Shown here in pieces: positions 9,591 to 19,001 of a stretch of 64,000 nt of DNA (position 1 is its first letter; every line of letters starts with the position of its first letter). The stretch comes from Oceanimonas baumannii (GTDB lineage Bacteria > Pseudomonadota > Gammaproteobacteria > Enterobacterales > Aeromonadaceae): positions 62,001-126,000 of the forward strand of contig NZ_NQJF01000004.1 of NCBI RefSeq assembly GCF_002245495.1. The letters are read 5' to 3'. The notes beneath the pieces are model-generated. The model saw only the letters and a program-made list of their open reading frames with translations, was not told where the DNA came from and ran no database searches. The translations under genes and the position numbers were made by a program.

Positions 9591-10110
9591 GCCCGGCTCC
9601 GTCCGGATAACCACATACCTTTCGGTAAGCAAAAAACAGCAAGGGATGCTGCTGATAAAACTGACGGTGACGTGCCTCAGCCGGCACAAACCGGCTCACC
9701 GGTAAAATACGCACCGCCAGCGACTGGCTCTGTTCCAGCCAGAGTCGTGAGCGGCTTTGTCTGGCCCACTTTAACTGCAGTGAACCCTGTACAAACAGTG
9801 CCGGGCTGTATTCCTGACCGCGATCACAAAACTGGCCCGTGCTGTCTTTTGTATCCACTGCCTGCCAGTAAAGGGTCAGCAAATCGCCATAGGTCAGCAC
9901 CTTATGGTCATAGTGCACCCGCACTACCTGGCGCCGTGGTTGCCGGGTCTCCCCCTGCATCCAGCCCGGCTCGACACGTTCAATGCCGGGCCGGCCGGCA
10001 AACAGGGACTCCATCACCCAGAAACTGCCACCGCCAAACACAGCCGTGCCCGCCTGGGTATAAAAAACAGGCAAAATGGAAATAACCATCAGCATTACAA
10101 ATCGAGACAC
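9559..10110 (-). CDS. MsrA-like protein with catalytic Cys replaced by Ser
   Basis: 183 residues homologous to peptide-methionine (S)-S-oxide reductase A, with an N-terminal hydrophobic signal segment (VMLMVISILPVFYTQAG) suggesting export. The MsrA signature GCFWxxE is present as FGGGSFWVMESLF (about residues 26-38): the catalytic Cys codon is AGT (Ser). The conserved aromatic/acidic region survives as CDRGQEYSPALF in place of GxQYRSxIF, and other Cys residues occur there and at KVCGYP. Methionine sulfoxide reduction by the normal sulfenic-acid chemistry should not be possible. The start is GTG with AAGGA 5 nt upstream. It may be a binding-only or repurposed protein, or a decaying gene; the intact frame argues against recent decay. 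Confidence 0.75.
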   Translation of the reverse strand: MSRFVMLMVISILPVFYTQAGTAVFGGGSFWVMESLFAGRPGIERVEPGWMQGETRQPRRQVVRVHYDHKVLTYGDLLTLYWQAVDTKDSTGQFCDRGQEYSPALFVQGSLQLKWARQSRSRLWLEQSQSLAVRILPVSRFVPAEARHRQFYQQHPLLFFAYRKVCGYPDGAGLSMQPLLAGR

Positions 10111-10303
10111 ACCATTCCTTTTTCTGACGTTTCAGCCTCTTTTTCCAGGCTACTATGCTAACCGATTGAAACCATTTGAAAACCCCAAGACTTATGATGG
10201 TAATAAAACTTGGCCTGAATAATAACGGCGCAAACACAAAACCATGGCGGTGCAGCTAAACTGTTTACATAAGAACCCCTGAAACGGGGCGCAGAGGCAG
10301 ATT

Positions 10304-13300
10304 ATGGATGTGATACCGCACTCGGAACATTCTCCGGGCCGTCTGACGGATCAGCAGCCCGAGGTACAGCATACCGCCAGGCGACGCTGGCGCTGGATGT
10401 TGTGGCTTTTTTTATTCATGCTGCTGGGTGCCTTAACACTGGCCGTGCTTGATGAATTGCGCACATCCCGCCTGCAAAGCCGGGAACTCTCCCGCTACGC
10501 TGCCACACTGACCTATCAGCTGGAACCGGGACCGAGCCAGACAGTGCAATTTCCGCAAGACGGCCCCTTTGACCAGCGCTTGGGCTACACCCGGCTGCCG
10601 GCACTGCTGGCCAGGCTGGAACAGCAGCACTTTGTGGTGGAGCAACAAACCCAGTTCTCAAACGCCCTGCTCAGCTACAGCCAGCGCGGCTTTTTCATTC
10701 CTTACCCCGAAAAACACCGGGCCGGGCTGGGTCTGAGCGACTGCCGGGCCGAACCTGTTTATGAGCATTTTTATCCGCAGCGCCATTTTGCTCACTTCCA
10801 CGACATTGCACCGCAAATTCTGAATACCCTGTTGTTTATTGAAAACCGGGCGCTGCTGAACACCGAGCAACCGCTGGCCAATCCGGCAGTAGACTGGCCC
10901 CGCTTTGTAAAAGCGGCGCTGTCGCAACTAGGCCGGGCACTCGCGTTACAGGATGACTCCGCCGGCGGCAGCACCCTGGCCACGCAAATTGAAAAGTTCC
11001 GTCATTCTCCCGGGGGATTGACTCACTCCGCCAGTGAGAAATTACGTCAGATGATCTCGGCCAGCGTCCGCGCCTATCAACAAGGCCCCGAAACCCTGGC
11101 TGCCCGCCAGCGGGTCGCCCTGTCTTACCTGAACTCAGTTCCGCTGGCAGCCGCCCCCGGTCATGGTGAGGTGCATGGTCTGGGCGATGGCTTATGGGTA
11201 TGGTTCGACACCCGTCTTGAGCGGGTAAACACTCTGCTTGATCCTGCACAGAATGCCGGTTTGCCTATGGACGAACAGGGACTGGCCCTGCGCCGGGTCA
11301 TGGCATTAATGATTGCCCAGCGCCGGCCATCATATTATTTATTCGCCGGCCGCAATGAGCTGGAAAGCATCACCGACAGCTATTTACGACTGCAGGCCGA
11401 TGCCGGGTTAATTACACCCGCCCTGCGCGATGCCGCGCTGGCCAGGCAGCTGCACTTTCGCGACTTTAGTGACAATCCGGTGCTGCAGCGGGTTGAAGGC
11501 AGCAAGCTGCTGCATGCATCCCGCGGCCGGCTGGCGGGCCTGCTGGGCCTTGGCTACTACGAGCTGGACCGGCTCGATTTGCAGGCAGAAACCACCCTGA
11601 ATGCCGAGCTGCAACAAAAAGTCAGCCGCTATCTGAACGAGCTGGCCGATCCGGAGGTGGCGCGCACTGCCGGACTTTATGGCAAGCGCCTGCTCTCGCC
11701 GGAAAAAACCGCCGATGTACGTTACAGTTTTACGCTGTTTGAACGGGGTGAACACAGCTTTAATGTCAGGGTACAGACCGACAATACCGGCCAGCCATTT
11801 GATATTAATGACAGCAGCAAGCTGGAGCTGGGCTCTACCGCCAAACTCAGAGTGCTGACCACCTATTTGCAAATGGTGGCCGAATTACACCGGCTCCATG
11901 CCGACAAAACCCTGCCAGCCCTCAAAGAGCTTACGCCTCACCGCAACGACACCCTCAGCCGCTGGGCCCTTGATTATCTGATGCGTCATCATGCTGATCG
12001 CGACCTGAACAGCATGCTGGCCGCGGCACTGGAGCGGCGCTTTTCAGCCAGCCCCCATGAACGCTTTTTTACCGGTGGCGGCCTGCACACCTTTGCCAAC
12101 TTCCGTAAACAGGACAATGGCCGGCGTCCGACCATGATTGAATCCCTGCGTGAATCGATTAACCTGCCCTTTATACGCCTGATGCGCGAGCTGGTGCGCC
12201 ACGCTCTTTACCAGGACGAGCAAAGGGCACGATTACTAAGTGATGACAAAGACCCCCAACGGCTCACCTATTTACGACAGTTTGCCGATAAAGAGGGGAC
12301 CGTATTTCTGCGCCGTTTCTGGAATAAATATCAGAACAAAACTCATGAAGAGCGGCTCGACGCCTTTTTTGCCAGTGTACGCCCTCTGCGCAGCCGGATG
12401 GCCGCCGCGCACCGCTATTTGCAGCCCGAAGCCGGCCTGGATGAGTTCAATGCCTTTATGCGCAGGCAACTGCCCCTGGATCATAAACTGACCGACAGCC
12501 GGATAGAAAAACTGTATCACCAGCATGGTCCCGGCGCATGGAGCCTGCCTGATCAGGGCTATATTGCCCGTAAGCACCCGTTGGAAATGTGGCTGTTGGG
12601 CTATTTGCGTCAGCACCCAGAGGCCAGTTTCAGTGATGCAGTGGCCGCCAGTGCCGAGCCCCGTCAGGAAGTTTATGGCTGGCTGTTTAAAACCCGACAC
12701 CGTAGTGCCCGGGACAGCCGGATGCGTACCATGCTGGAAATTGAAGTGTTCAGTGAAATCCATGAACGCTGGCAACAACTGGGCTTTCCGTTTGATCAGC
12801 TGGTGCCCTCACTGGCCACCGCCATTGGCAGCTCGGGTGACAGACCTGCCGCCCTGGCCGAACTGATTGGCATTATTCTAAACGATGGCGTGCGTGTGCC
12901 GGTGGTGCGCATTAACTCACTGCGTTTTGCCGATCGTACCCCCTATGAGGTCCACCTTGGTCCGGACCCTAATCGTGGGCAGCGGGTGATGCCAGCCGAG
13001 GTCGCCACCGCCCTGCGCTATGCCCTGTCTCAGGTGGTTGAAGGCGGCACCGCCCGCCGCTTGCAGGGCAGCTTCAGCCTGACCGATGGCTCGCCACTGG
13101 TGCTGGGCGGAAAAACCGGCACCGGCGACAACCGCATAGAAACCGTGACCCGCTATGGTCAGGTCATCAAGTCCGAAGCCCGCAACCGCACTGCTACCTT
13201 TGTGTTTTATCTGGGAGACCGCCACTTTGGCACCCTCACCGCCTATGTGCCAGGTGAGCAGGCCGACAACTTCCACTTTACCTCCGCCCTGCCGGTACAG

Positions 13301-13411
13301 GTGCTGAAAGGCATGGAGCCCATTCTGCGTCCCTACCTGCAACCCGGTGCACAAACACTGTGCCACCAACAATTTGCTGCCAGTGAACATGTCCCGCGCA
13401 ATGAGGGGTAA
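10304..13411 (+). CDS. Unusual bifunctional class A penicillin-binding protein (GT51 + transpeptidase)
   Basis: 1035 residues, longer than PBP1a/1b (about 780-850). One N-terminal TM helix (residues about 32-52) is followed by a GT51 glycosyltransferase domain with divergent motifs: IENRALL (catalytic Glu, normally EDRRF), GGSTLATQIEKF (normally GGSTxTQQ), SEKLRQM and LSYLNSVPL. The transpeptidase domain shows S-T-A-K in LGSTAKLRV (about residue 510), S-I-N in RESINLPFIRL (about 620) and KTGTGDN (about 945). The roughly 325 residues between SxN and KTGT form an unusually large insertion. All catalytic triads look present, so an active peptidoglycan synthase in the inner membrane is likely. 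It is not mrcA, mrcB or pbpC by architecture. Confidence 0.85.
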   Translation: MDVIPHSEHSPGRLTDQQPEVQHTARRRWRWMLWLFLFMLLGALTLAVLDELRTSRLQSRELSRYAATLTYQLEPGPSQTVQFPQDGPFDQRLGYTRLPALLARLEQQHFVVEQQTQFSNALLSYSQRGFFIPYPEKHRAGLGLSDCRAEPVYEHFYPQRHFAHFHDIAPQILNTLLFIENRALLNTEQPLANPAVDWPRFVKAALSQLGRALALQDDSAGGSTLATQIEKFRHSPGGLTHSASEKLRQMISASVRAYQQGPETLAARQRVALSYLNSVPLAAAPGHGEVHGLGDGLWVWFDTRLERVNTLLDPAQNAGLPMDEQGLALRRVMALMIAQRRPSYYLFAGRNELESITDSYLRLQADAGLITPALRDAALARQLHFRDFSDNPVLQRVEGSKLLHASRGRLAGLLGLGYYELDRLDLQAETTLNAELQQKVSRYLNELADPEVARTAGLYGKRLLSPEKTADVRYSFTLFERGEHSFNVRVQTDNTGQPFDINDSSKLELGSTAKLRVLTTYLQMVAELHRLHADKTLPALKELTPHRNDTLSRWALDYLMRHHADRDLNSMLAAALERRFSASPHERFFTGGGLHTFANFRKQDNGRRPTMIESLRESINLPFIRLMRELVRHALYQDEQRARLLSDDKDPQRLTYLRQFADKEGTVFLRRFWNKYQNKTHEERLDAFFASVRPLRSRMAAAHRYLQPEAGLDEFNAFMRRQLPLDHKLTDSRIEKLYHQHGPGAWSLPDQGYIARKHPLEMWLLGYLRQHPEASFSDAVAASAEPRQEVYGWLFKTRHRSARDSRMRTMLEIEVFSEIHERWQQLGFPFDQLVPSLATAIGSSGDRPAALAELIGIILNDGVRVPVVRINSLRFADRTPYEVHLGPDPNRGQRVMPAEVATALRYALSQVVEGGTARRLQGSFSLTDGSPLVLGGKTGTGDNRIETVTRYGQVIKSEARNRTATFVFYLGDRHFGTLTAYVPGEQADNFHFTSALPVQVLKGMEPILRPYLQPGAQTLCHQQFAASEHVPRNEG

Positions 13412-13428
13412 TACAAGGCGATAAGCGG

Positions 13429-13444
13429 TAAACCATATGGTTTA
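13429..13444. repeat. Perfect 16-bp palindrome between convergent genes
   Basis: TAAACCATATGGTTTA lies in the 40-bp gap between the PBP gene and the convergent YdjM-family gene. There is no T-run, so it is not a canonical terminator; it may serve as an RNA 3' hairpin or a protein site. Confidence 0.4.
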
Positions 13445-13451
13445 AGCAGGG

Positions 13452-14468
13452 TCAACGCAGTGCGTTAACCGTTACCGCTGAGACGCCGGGTGGCATAACC
13501 GGCTGACCCAGAGCCCGCCGCCACAACCAGGAAAGCGCGGTGCTGTTATGGCCTTCACTGAACTGACGGGGGACATCAAGGGCCTGCCACTCGCCCTGTG
13601 TATTACGCCGGGCCACCGCAAAGTTAAACACGTACCCCGGCTCCTGCCCCATGCGCAAGTCGGTGACCACCAGCTCATGATTGTGTTCACTCAGCCGGAA
13701 AAACCCTTTGGTAAACCAGATCATACGTGCCACATATGGCTGGGTTTGCCATTCCCTGAGCAGGATCGAGTCCACAGTATGAAACACCAAGGGAGTGGGC
13801 TCGGTATCCAGCAACGACACATGTCCTTCCCAATATCCGTCCGGGGTCATGACCAGCACCCGCCACAGCAGGGTATTAAGCGGTGCCGGCGTTACCAGCA
13901 CCCGCTCTGCAGCAACCTGCTGCTGTGCCAGCAGAGTGTGGGCTTTCTCCTCCGCCAGCCCCTGTGCCACCAGACTCCAGCCCAGGTAGAGCGTGCTGAC
14001 CACCAGCCCCAGCCGGTTGGCGCTGGTGCTTTTACGGCGCAGGGCAAACCACAGCCCCGCCAGTAATGGCAAGGTATAAAGCGGATCTATAATGAAAATG
14101 CTGCCGGCCCCGAAGGGGTAATAGGTAAACGGCTGCCCCAGCTGGGTGCCGTATACCGTCATAAAATCAATACCCACATGGGTCATTAATATCAGCCAGA
14201 TGGCCAGCGTCCAGCGTTGCCAGTGCGCCTGCCGGCCCAGCAACCAGCCACACACAGGTGCACACAAGGTAAGATAAAACAGTGCATGGCTGGCCCCTCT
14301 GTGTTTGGTCATATTGCTGACGGGGTCACCATAATCAAAGATGACATCCAGATCCGGCAAGGTGCCAAATGCCGCACCGGCCAACGCCGCTCTGCCCATG
14401 CCGACTGTCCGTCCCATCACGGCCACCCCTACGGCAGCGCCCAATGCTATTTGAGAAACCGAGTCCAT
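13452..14468 (-). CDS. YdjM/DUF457-family membrane-bound metal-dependent hydrolase
   Basis: 338 residues with the YdjM (PF04307) pattern: GTLPDLDVIFDYGDP (about residues 35-49), HRGASHALFY (about 57-66) and HVGIDFMTVYGTQ (about 97-109), spread over several TM segments, with a periplasmic C-terminal half. The His and Asp residues form the predicted metal site. Family function is poorly defined; E. coli YdjM is SOS-induced and some relatives act on phospholipids or mediate stress responses. GAGG precedes the ATG. It is transcribed divergently from cobT. No LexA box was recognised in the short upstream gap. Confidence 0.8.
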   Translation of the reverse strand: MDSVSQIALGAAVGVAVMGRTVGMGRAALAGAAFGTLPDLDVIFDYGDPVSNMTKHRGASHALFYLTLCAPVCGWLLGRQAHWQRWTLAIWLILMTHVGIDFMTVYGTQLGQPFTYYPFGAGSIFIIDPLYTLPLLAGLWFALRRKSTSANRLGLVVSTLYLGWSLVAQGLAEEKAHTLLAQQQVAAERVLVTPAPLNTLLWRVLVMTPDGYWEGHVSLLDTEPTPLVFHTVDSILLREWQTQPYVARMIWFTKGFFRLSEHNHELVVTDLRMGQEPGYVFNFAVARRNTQGEWQALDVPRQFSEGHNSTALSWLWRRALGQPVMPPGVSAVTVNALR

Positions 14469-14549
14469 GCTGCCTCATCCGAAATAAAATCAGTTTTTAC
14501 CATACAGTCTGATAGCATGTGAGTCCTTGATTTTTATGCACTCATCGCC

Positions 14550-15602
14550 ATGCCAGTGACCAGCCAGCTTACTCTGCCTGCCATTCCCCTCATTGCCAAC
14601 CCTGCCCTGCAACAACAGTTGCAGCAAAAGGTCAGTAACAAAACCAAACCACCCGGTTCCCTCGGCACACTGGAGTCGTTGGCCATCCGGCTGGGGCTGA
14701 TTCAGCAAAGCCTGACACCCGCCATTCATCATCCTCAGGTAGCAGTATTTGCCGCCGATCATGGCCTCACCGATGAAGGCGTTTCCGCCTTTCCTGCCGC
14801 TGTGACCCCTCAGATGGTGCATAACTTTTTGCAAGGCGGTGCCGCCATCAATGTATTTGCCCGCCAGCACAACCTGGCGCTGCAAGCCGTGGACGCCGGA
14901 GTTAACGCCGATTTTACTCCCCATGCCCGGCTTATCGATAAAAAAGTACGCAAAGGCACCCGCAATGCTCTGCATACGCCGGCCATGACCCGCGACGAAT
15001 GTATCCAGGCCCTGCAAGCTGGCATGGAGCTGGTGCAAACTCTGCCCGGTAACCTGCTGCTGACCGGTGAAATGGGCATTGGCAATACCTCGTCCGCCAG
15101 CTTGCTGCTGGCACGGCTAGGCAAACTGCCGGTAGCGAAATGTACCGGCCGCGGTACCGGACTGAATAATAACGGCCTGCACCATAAAACCCGGGTGCTT
15201 CAGGCAGTGCTGAGCCGCCATGCCAGCGCACAAACTCCACTCGACGTACTGACTGCGCTGGGCGGGCTGGAAATTGCCATGATGGCCGGGGCTCTGATCC
15301 AGGGGGCAGCGGAGCGGCGCATTTTACTGATGGACGGCTTTATTGCCGGTGTGGCCCTACTGGTGGCCAACAGGCTGGCACCGGGCACCTGCGACTATGC
15401 CGTGTTCGGGCATGGCTCAGCCGAACCCGGCCATCGTTATGTGCTGCAATTACTGAACGCCACCCCCTTGCTCGAACTGAACCTGCGCCTTGGCGAAGGC
15501 AGCGGTGCCGCCCTGGCTTACCCGCTGTTGCAGTCTGCCTGTGCTTTTATAAACGAAATGGCCAGCTTTGAAGATGCCGGCATCAGCGGAGCCAGCTCAT
15601 GA
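14550..15602 (+). CDS. cobT: Nicotinate-nucleotide--dimethylbenzimidazole phosphoribosyltransferase CobT
   Basis: 350 residues. It transfers phosphoribose from nicotinate mononucleotide to 5,6-dimethylbenzimidazole, giving alpha-ribazole-5'-phosphate for the lower cobalamin ligand. Family motifs include KTKPPGSLGTLE (about residues 31-42), VFAADHGLTDEGVSAFP and GEMGIGNTSSASLL (about residues 173-186); the catalytic Glu is expected near the C-terminus (EGSGAALAYPL). First gene of a cobT-cobS-cobC operon with ATGA overlaps. No B12 riboswitch fits the 81-bp upstream gap. Confidence 0.96.
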   Translation: MPVTSQLTLPAIPLIANPALQQQLQQKVSNKTKPPGSLGTLESLAIRLGLIQQSLTPAIHHPQVAVFAADHGLTDEGVSAFPAAVTPQMVHNFLQGGAAINVFARQHNLALQAVDAGVNADFTPHARLIDKKVRKGTRNALHTPAMTRDECIQALQAGMELVQTLPGNLLLTGEMGIGNTSSASLLLARLGKLPVAKCTGRGTGLNNNGLHHKTRVLQAVLSRHASAQTPLDVLTALGGLEIAMMAGALIQGAAERRILLMDGFIAGVALLVANRLAPGTCDYAVFGHGSAEPGHRYVLQLLNATPLLELNLRLGEGSGAALAYPLLQSACAFINEMASFEDAGISGASS

Positions 15603-16363
15603 AGCACGAACTGACCCTGCTGCTGGTGGCCACCCAGTTTCTGACTCGTCTGCCACTGCCGGCACTGAAGCACTTTAACCCCGACTGGCTGCATCAGAGC
15701 AGCCGGCATTTTCCGGCGGTAGGGTTGTTGGTGGGCGCATTATGCGCCCTGATTTACTGGCTGGCGGACCTCGCTTTGGGTGTCGTGCCGGCAGCTGTGC
15801 TCAGTACCGCCTTTGGCATTTATATTACCGGAGCCTTTCATGAAGATGGCCTGGCCGACACCTGCGACGGCCTGGGCGGCGGTCTCACCAAGGCTCGGGC
15901 CCTGACCATCATGAAAGACTCGCGCCTGGGAACCTTTGGTACCCTGGGACTGGTTCTGGCATTGCTATTAAAAATAGCGCTGCTGGCCAGCATGATACCG
16001 GTAGCGGCCATGGCAGCACTGATGCTGGCCCATAGCGGATCGCGGCTGGCCTGTATCAGTTTGATCACCCTGTTACCCTATGGCGGAGACATTGAGCATG
16101 CCAAAGCCAAACCCATGGCACAGCGGTTAACGCCTTTTCAGTGGGGAATGGCCAGCCTGTGGCTGCTGCCACCATTGTGGCTGCTTGGCCCGGTATTTGA
16201 CTCTGTGCAGATAGTGCTGGCCGTTCTGCTAGCTGCCCTGGCCACCGCCTATATGTATCGTTTGCTTAAACGCCGGCTGAATGGCTATACCGGGGACGGA
16301 CTTGGCGCCACCCAGCAACTGGCAGAAATCGCTATTTATGCCGGGCTGGCAGCACAGCTATGA
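15599..16363 (+). CDS. cobS: Adenosylcobinamide-GDP ribazoletransferase (cobalamin synthase) CobS
   Basis: 254-residue polytopic inner-membrane enzyme that joins adenosylcobinamide-GDP to alpha-ribazole(-5'-phosphate), the last assembly step of adenosylcobalamin. FLTRLPLP near the N-terminus and FHEDGLADTCDGLGGG (about residues 80-95) with the conserved acidic cluster are diagnostic. The ATG overlaps the cobT stop by 4 bp and its own stop overlaps cobC, implying coupled translation. Confidence 0.96.
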   Translation: MKHELTLLLVATQFLTRLPLPALKHFNPDWLHQSSRHFPAVGLLVGALCALIYWLADLALGVVPAAVLSTAFGIYITGAFHEDGLADTCDGLGGGLTKARALTIMKDSRLGTFGTLGLVLALLLKIALLASMIPVAAMAALMLAHSGSRLACISLITLLPYGGDIEHAKAKPMAQRLTPFQWGMASLWLLPPLWLLGPVFDSVQIVLAVLLAALATAYMYRLLKRRLNGYTGDGLGATQQLAEIAIYAGLAAQL

Positions 16364-16908
16364 CACTCTACATCTGGCGTCATCCCAAACCGTTACATGT
16401 TCAGGGCCTTTGCCTTGGCCATACCGATGCCCCCGCTGAACAGCGTAAACTAAAACGGCTGGCAGGTCAGATCCAGCGGTTTGCCCGCCGGCACCGGCTG
16501 CCTAAAGTCATTTACACCAGTCCGCTGCAACGTGCAGCCGGGGTGGGAACCTTGCTGGCGGCACAAGGATGGCAATGGCATTCAGTAACAGAGTTAAAAG
16601 AAATCAATTTCGGCCACTGGGACGGCCGTCCCTGGAATGAAATAGAAAAAACGGAAATTGACGCTTGGTGTAACAATTTTGCAGGCTTTGCACCGACCGG
16701 CGGCGAAAGCCTGCAGCAGCTATTTGGCAGAGTAAGCAGCTGGCTCAGCCAACTGCCGGATAAGCCAGTACTGGCGGTGGGACATGCCGGCTGGATGAAC
16801 GCCGCCCGCCTGTTGGCTCAGGGCCACCATACTCCGGACAGCCCATCTCTTTGGCCAGCATCGGTAGCCTACCGGCAGCAAATAGTTATTTCAGTAACTC
16901 CAGCTTGA
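16360..16908 (+). CDS. cobC: Histidine phosphatase, alpha-ribazole-5'-phosphate phosphatase CobC
   Basis: 182 residues. The histidine-phosphatase motif appears as WRHPKP (residues about 5-10), the variant usual in proteobacterial CobC, followed by [15 protein letters not shown] and the second catalytic His in AVGHAGWM. It dephosphorylates alpha-ribazole-5'-phosphate or adenosylcobalamin-5'-phosphate. It is translationally coupled to cobS (ATGA). Its 3' end overlaps the convergent rlpA-like gene by 23 bp. cobU, needed for the nucleotide loop, is not in the window. Confidence 0.92.
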   Translation: MTLYIWRHPKPLHVQGLCLGHTDAPAEQRKLKRLAGQIQRFARRHRLPKVIYTSPLQRAAGVGTLLAAQGWQWHSVTELKEINFGHWDGRPWNEIEKTEIDAWCNNFAGFAPTGGESLQQLFGRVSSWLSQLPDKPVLAVGHAGWMNAARLLAQGHHTPDSPSLWPASVAYRQQIVISVTPA

Positions 16909-17284
16909 CCGATGCCACTCCGGCCCTGAGCATGCCCACTTCCCGAGCCGCTCGTTCGGACAGATCGATAACCCGCCCGTGGGCATAGGGGCCTCTGTCG
17001 TTAATACGCACCACCACCACCCGGTTATTGTTCAGGTTAGTCACCTTTACCCGGGTGCCAAATGGCAGGGTTTTATGGGCAGCGGTGAGATCGTTTTTAT
17101 TAAAACGTTCTCCACTGGCTGTTTTCAGGCCATGATGACGCCCACCATAATAGGATGCCTTGCCCTCACCCAGCAGCATCACCTGCCGCGATGACGGCGA
17201 GCTGGCACCGGACTGGGAGGCACACGCCGACACCCCCAGCAATAAAAACACCAAACAACAACGCAAGAATAAACGCATGATCAT
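16886..17284 (-). CDS. RlpA-family septal-ring lytic transglycosylase-like lipoprotein
   Basis: 132 residues: a lipoprotein signal ([10 protein letters not shown], Cys about residue 21), then a single double-psi beta-barrel domain with [28 protein letters not shown] and [17 protein letters not shown]. The conserved His and Asp expected in active RlpA are present. There is no SPOR domain, so it is shorter than E. coli RlpA and less likely to be recruited to denuded septal glycan. A start at the third residue (ATG 17278) is possible. Confidence 0.85.
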   Translation of the reverse strand: MIMRLFLRCCLVFLLLGVSACASQSGASSPSSRQVMLLGEGKASYYGGRHHGLKTASGERFNKNDLTAAHKTLPFGTRVKVTNLNNNRVVVVRINDRGPYAHGRVIDLSERAAREVGMLRAGVASVKLELLK

Positions 17285-17297
17285 ATCACCACGTTAA

Positions 17298-17618
17298 TTA
17301 TTGCATTTCCAACCAGACGACCAGCGCCACCGCCTCTTTGGCCGAGCGGATTGTCAGTTTGGGAATGCAGCAAATACCCAGCCCCGCAGCAAATTGGCGC
17401 AGGCCGGCGTTCAGTTCCGACAGGCATATTAGATCCGGCAGCCCCTTCCAGTACAGCCCCAGCTGTTCATTTTGCGATAAAACATGCACCCGACCAGCAC
17501 TGTCGATAAGCCGATCTCCGGCATGCCAGTGATGCTCATTCAGCTCTTCGGCTTCAGTAATATGAATAAAATCATGGGTATCCGTGCAATAGACAATAGC
17601 AGGAAACTGGCAGCTCAT
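17298..17618 (-). CDS. Small DUF4144-like protein
   Basis: 106 residues starting MSCQFPAIVYCTDTHDF. The internal ATG at 17618 is chosen because the upstream extension has poor composition and runs toward the CRISPR array. No signal peptide or TM is seen. From memory it resembles DUF4144 proteins of marine gammaproteobacteria, which have no known function. It is immediately upstream of rlpA (13-bp gap) and just beyond the leader-distal end of the array. Confidence 0.65.
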   Translation of the reverse strand: MSCQFPAIVYCTDTHDFIHITEAEELNEHHWHAGDRLIDSAGRVHVLSQNEQLGLYWKGLPDLICLSELNAGLRQFAAGLGICCIPKLTIRSAKEAVALVVWLEMQ

Positions 17619-17691
17619 AGATAAACCACGGTACGGTGCAAAAGCGGAACTATAGCAGGCAGGAAAGCAGGTAAGAAGGGCCGCCACGGAG

Positions 17692-17720
17692 GAAGACCCG
17701 GTAATTCCTACGGGGAACGG
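17692..17720 (-). repeat. Degenerate leader-distal terminal CRISPR repeat
   Basis: Exactly 61 bp before the first intact repeat. Only the CTACGGGGAACGG part resembles the consensus; the half carrying the handle has diverged. It closes a 32-bp oldest spacer at 17721-17752, and decay at this end confirms array polarity. Confidence 0.85.
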
Positions 17721-18972
17721 GATAAGTGCAACTGTGGTGAACGCGGCGCTCACGGTTTATCCCCGCGCCTGCGGGGAACGGAGGTCGGTGCGTCAGCTTG
17801 TCGTCCATCAGCCCGGTTTATCCCCGCGCCTGCGGGGAACGGGAACCGGCGGCGGATCCTCTGGCAGACACGACCGGTTTATCCCCGCGCCTGCGGGGAA
17901 CGGTTGCCAGGATCTGTAATATCAATTACGACAACCGGTTTATCCCCGCGCCTGCGGGGAACGGGCCGTGCGTGCGGAACACGTCGATTCGCCATTCGGT
18001 TTATCCCCGCGCCTGCGGGGAACGGCGCTGAAGCGTGACCTGCTGCGCCGCTGGACGCGGTTTATCCCCGCGCCTGCGGGGAACGGCATCTCGCCGTAAC
18101 ACAGCGGCACAGGCCGGCCGGTTTATCCCCGCGCCTGCGGGGAACGGGGCCAGGTAATCACCGAACTTGTCCGACACATCGGTTTATCCCCGCGCCTGCG
18201 GGGAACGGATGGCCTGCAGGCAGATGGCGAAGCAGTCGGCCGGTTTATCCCCGCGCCTGCGGGGAACGGGGCAGCAGCTCCGGGGCCCACTCGGGAAAGT
18301 CCGGTTTATCCCCGCGCCTGCGGGGAACGGCTCGGGACGCAGCTCCGGGGTTAGATAGCCCGCGGTTTATCCCCGCGCCTGCGGGGAACGGTAGTTGTTT
18401 CTTTGGCACCTACTTCACTCGCCCGGTTTATCCCCGCGCCTGCGGGGAACGGCCTTTGATGCCCTTTATCTCGACGGACTCTGCCGGTTTATCCCCGCGC
18501 CTGCGGGGAACGGGTCCTTCACCCACAGCGGGTAATCGGCGCGGCCGGTTTATCCCCGCGCCTGCGGGGAACGGGTTGCAGGGCCCGGAACGAAGCTATC
18601 CCACGTCGGTTTATCCCCGCGCCTGCGGGGAACGGTTGCCCCTATCCTTTCCGGTTGGTGCATATCCCGGTTTATCCCCGCGCCTGCGGGGAACGGGTAG
18701 CCACAGCATACGTCGTAGAGCAGGGCAGCGGTTTATCCCCGCGCCTGCGGGGAACGGGACCCGACGACGAGCTACCACTATTTTTTTACCGGTTTATCCC
18801 CGCGCCTGCGGGGAACGGGATTCGGAAATATTTCCCGAGAACGCTGGCTGCGGTTTATCCCCGCGCCTGCGGGGAACGGTCGGGCAGTAGAATCTGGCTA
18901 ACCGCAGGTGGCGGTTTATCCCCGCGCCTGCGGGGAACGGGAACTACGTACAAGAAGGCGACGCCCTGACGC

Positions 18973-19001
18973 TGGTTTATCCCCGCGCCTGCGGGGAACG
19001 G
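18973..19001 (-). repeat. CRISPR repeat with changed terminal base
   Basis: The only variant among 45 intact repeats: plus-strand first base T instead of C, so in the transcribed direction the final base of the repeat is A instead of G. In type I-E this base is contributed by the PAM of the neighbouring spacer (here 18941-18972). Confidence 0.9.

Noticed and set aside
11408-13390. Several 110-170 codon minus-strand frames inside the PBP gene
   Set aside because: Antisense shadows; the plus-strand gene has all PBP motifs.
14469-14549. Possible cobalamin riboswitch before cobT
   Set aside because: The gap is only 81 bp and shows no B12-box-like element.
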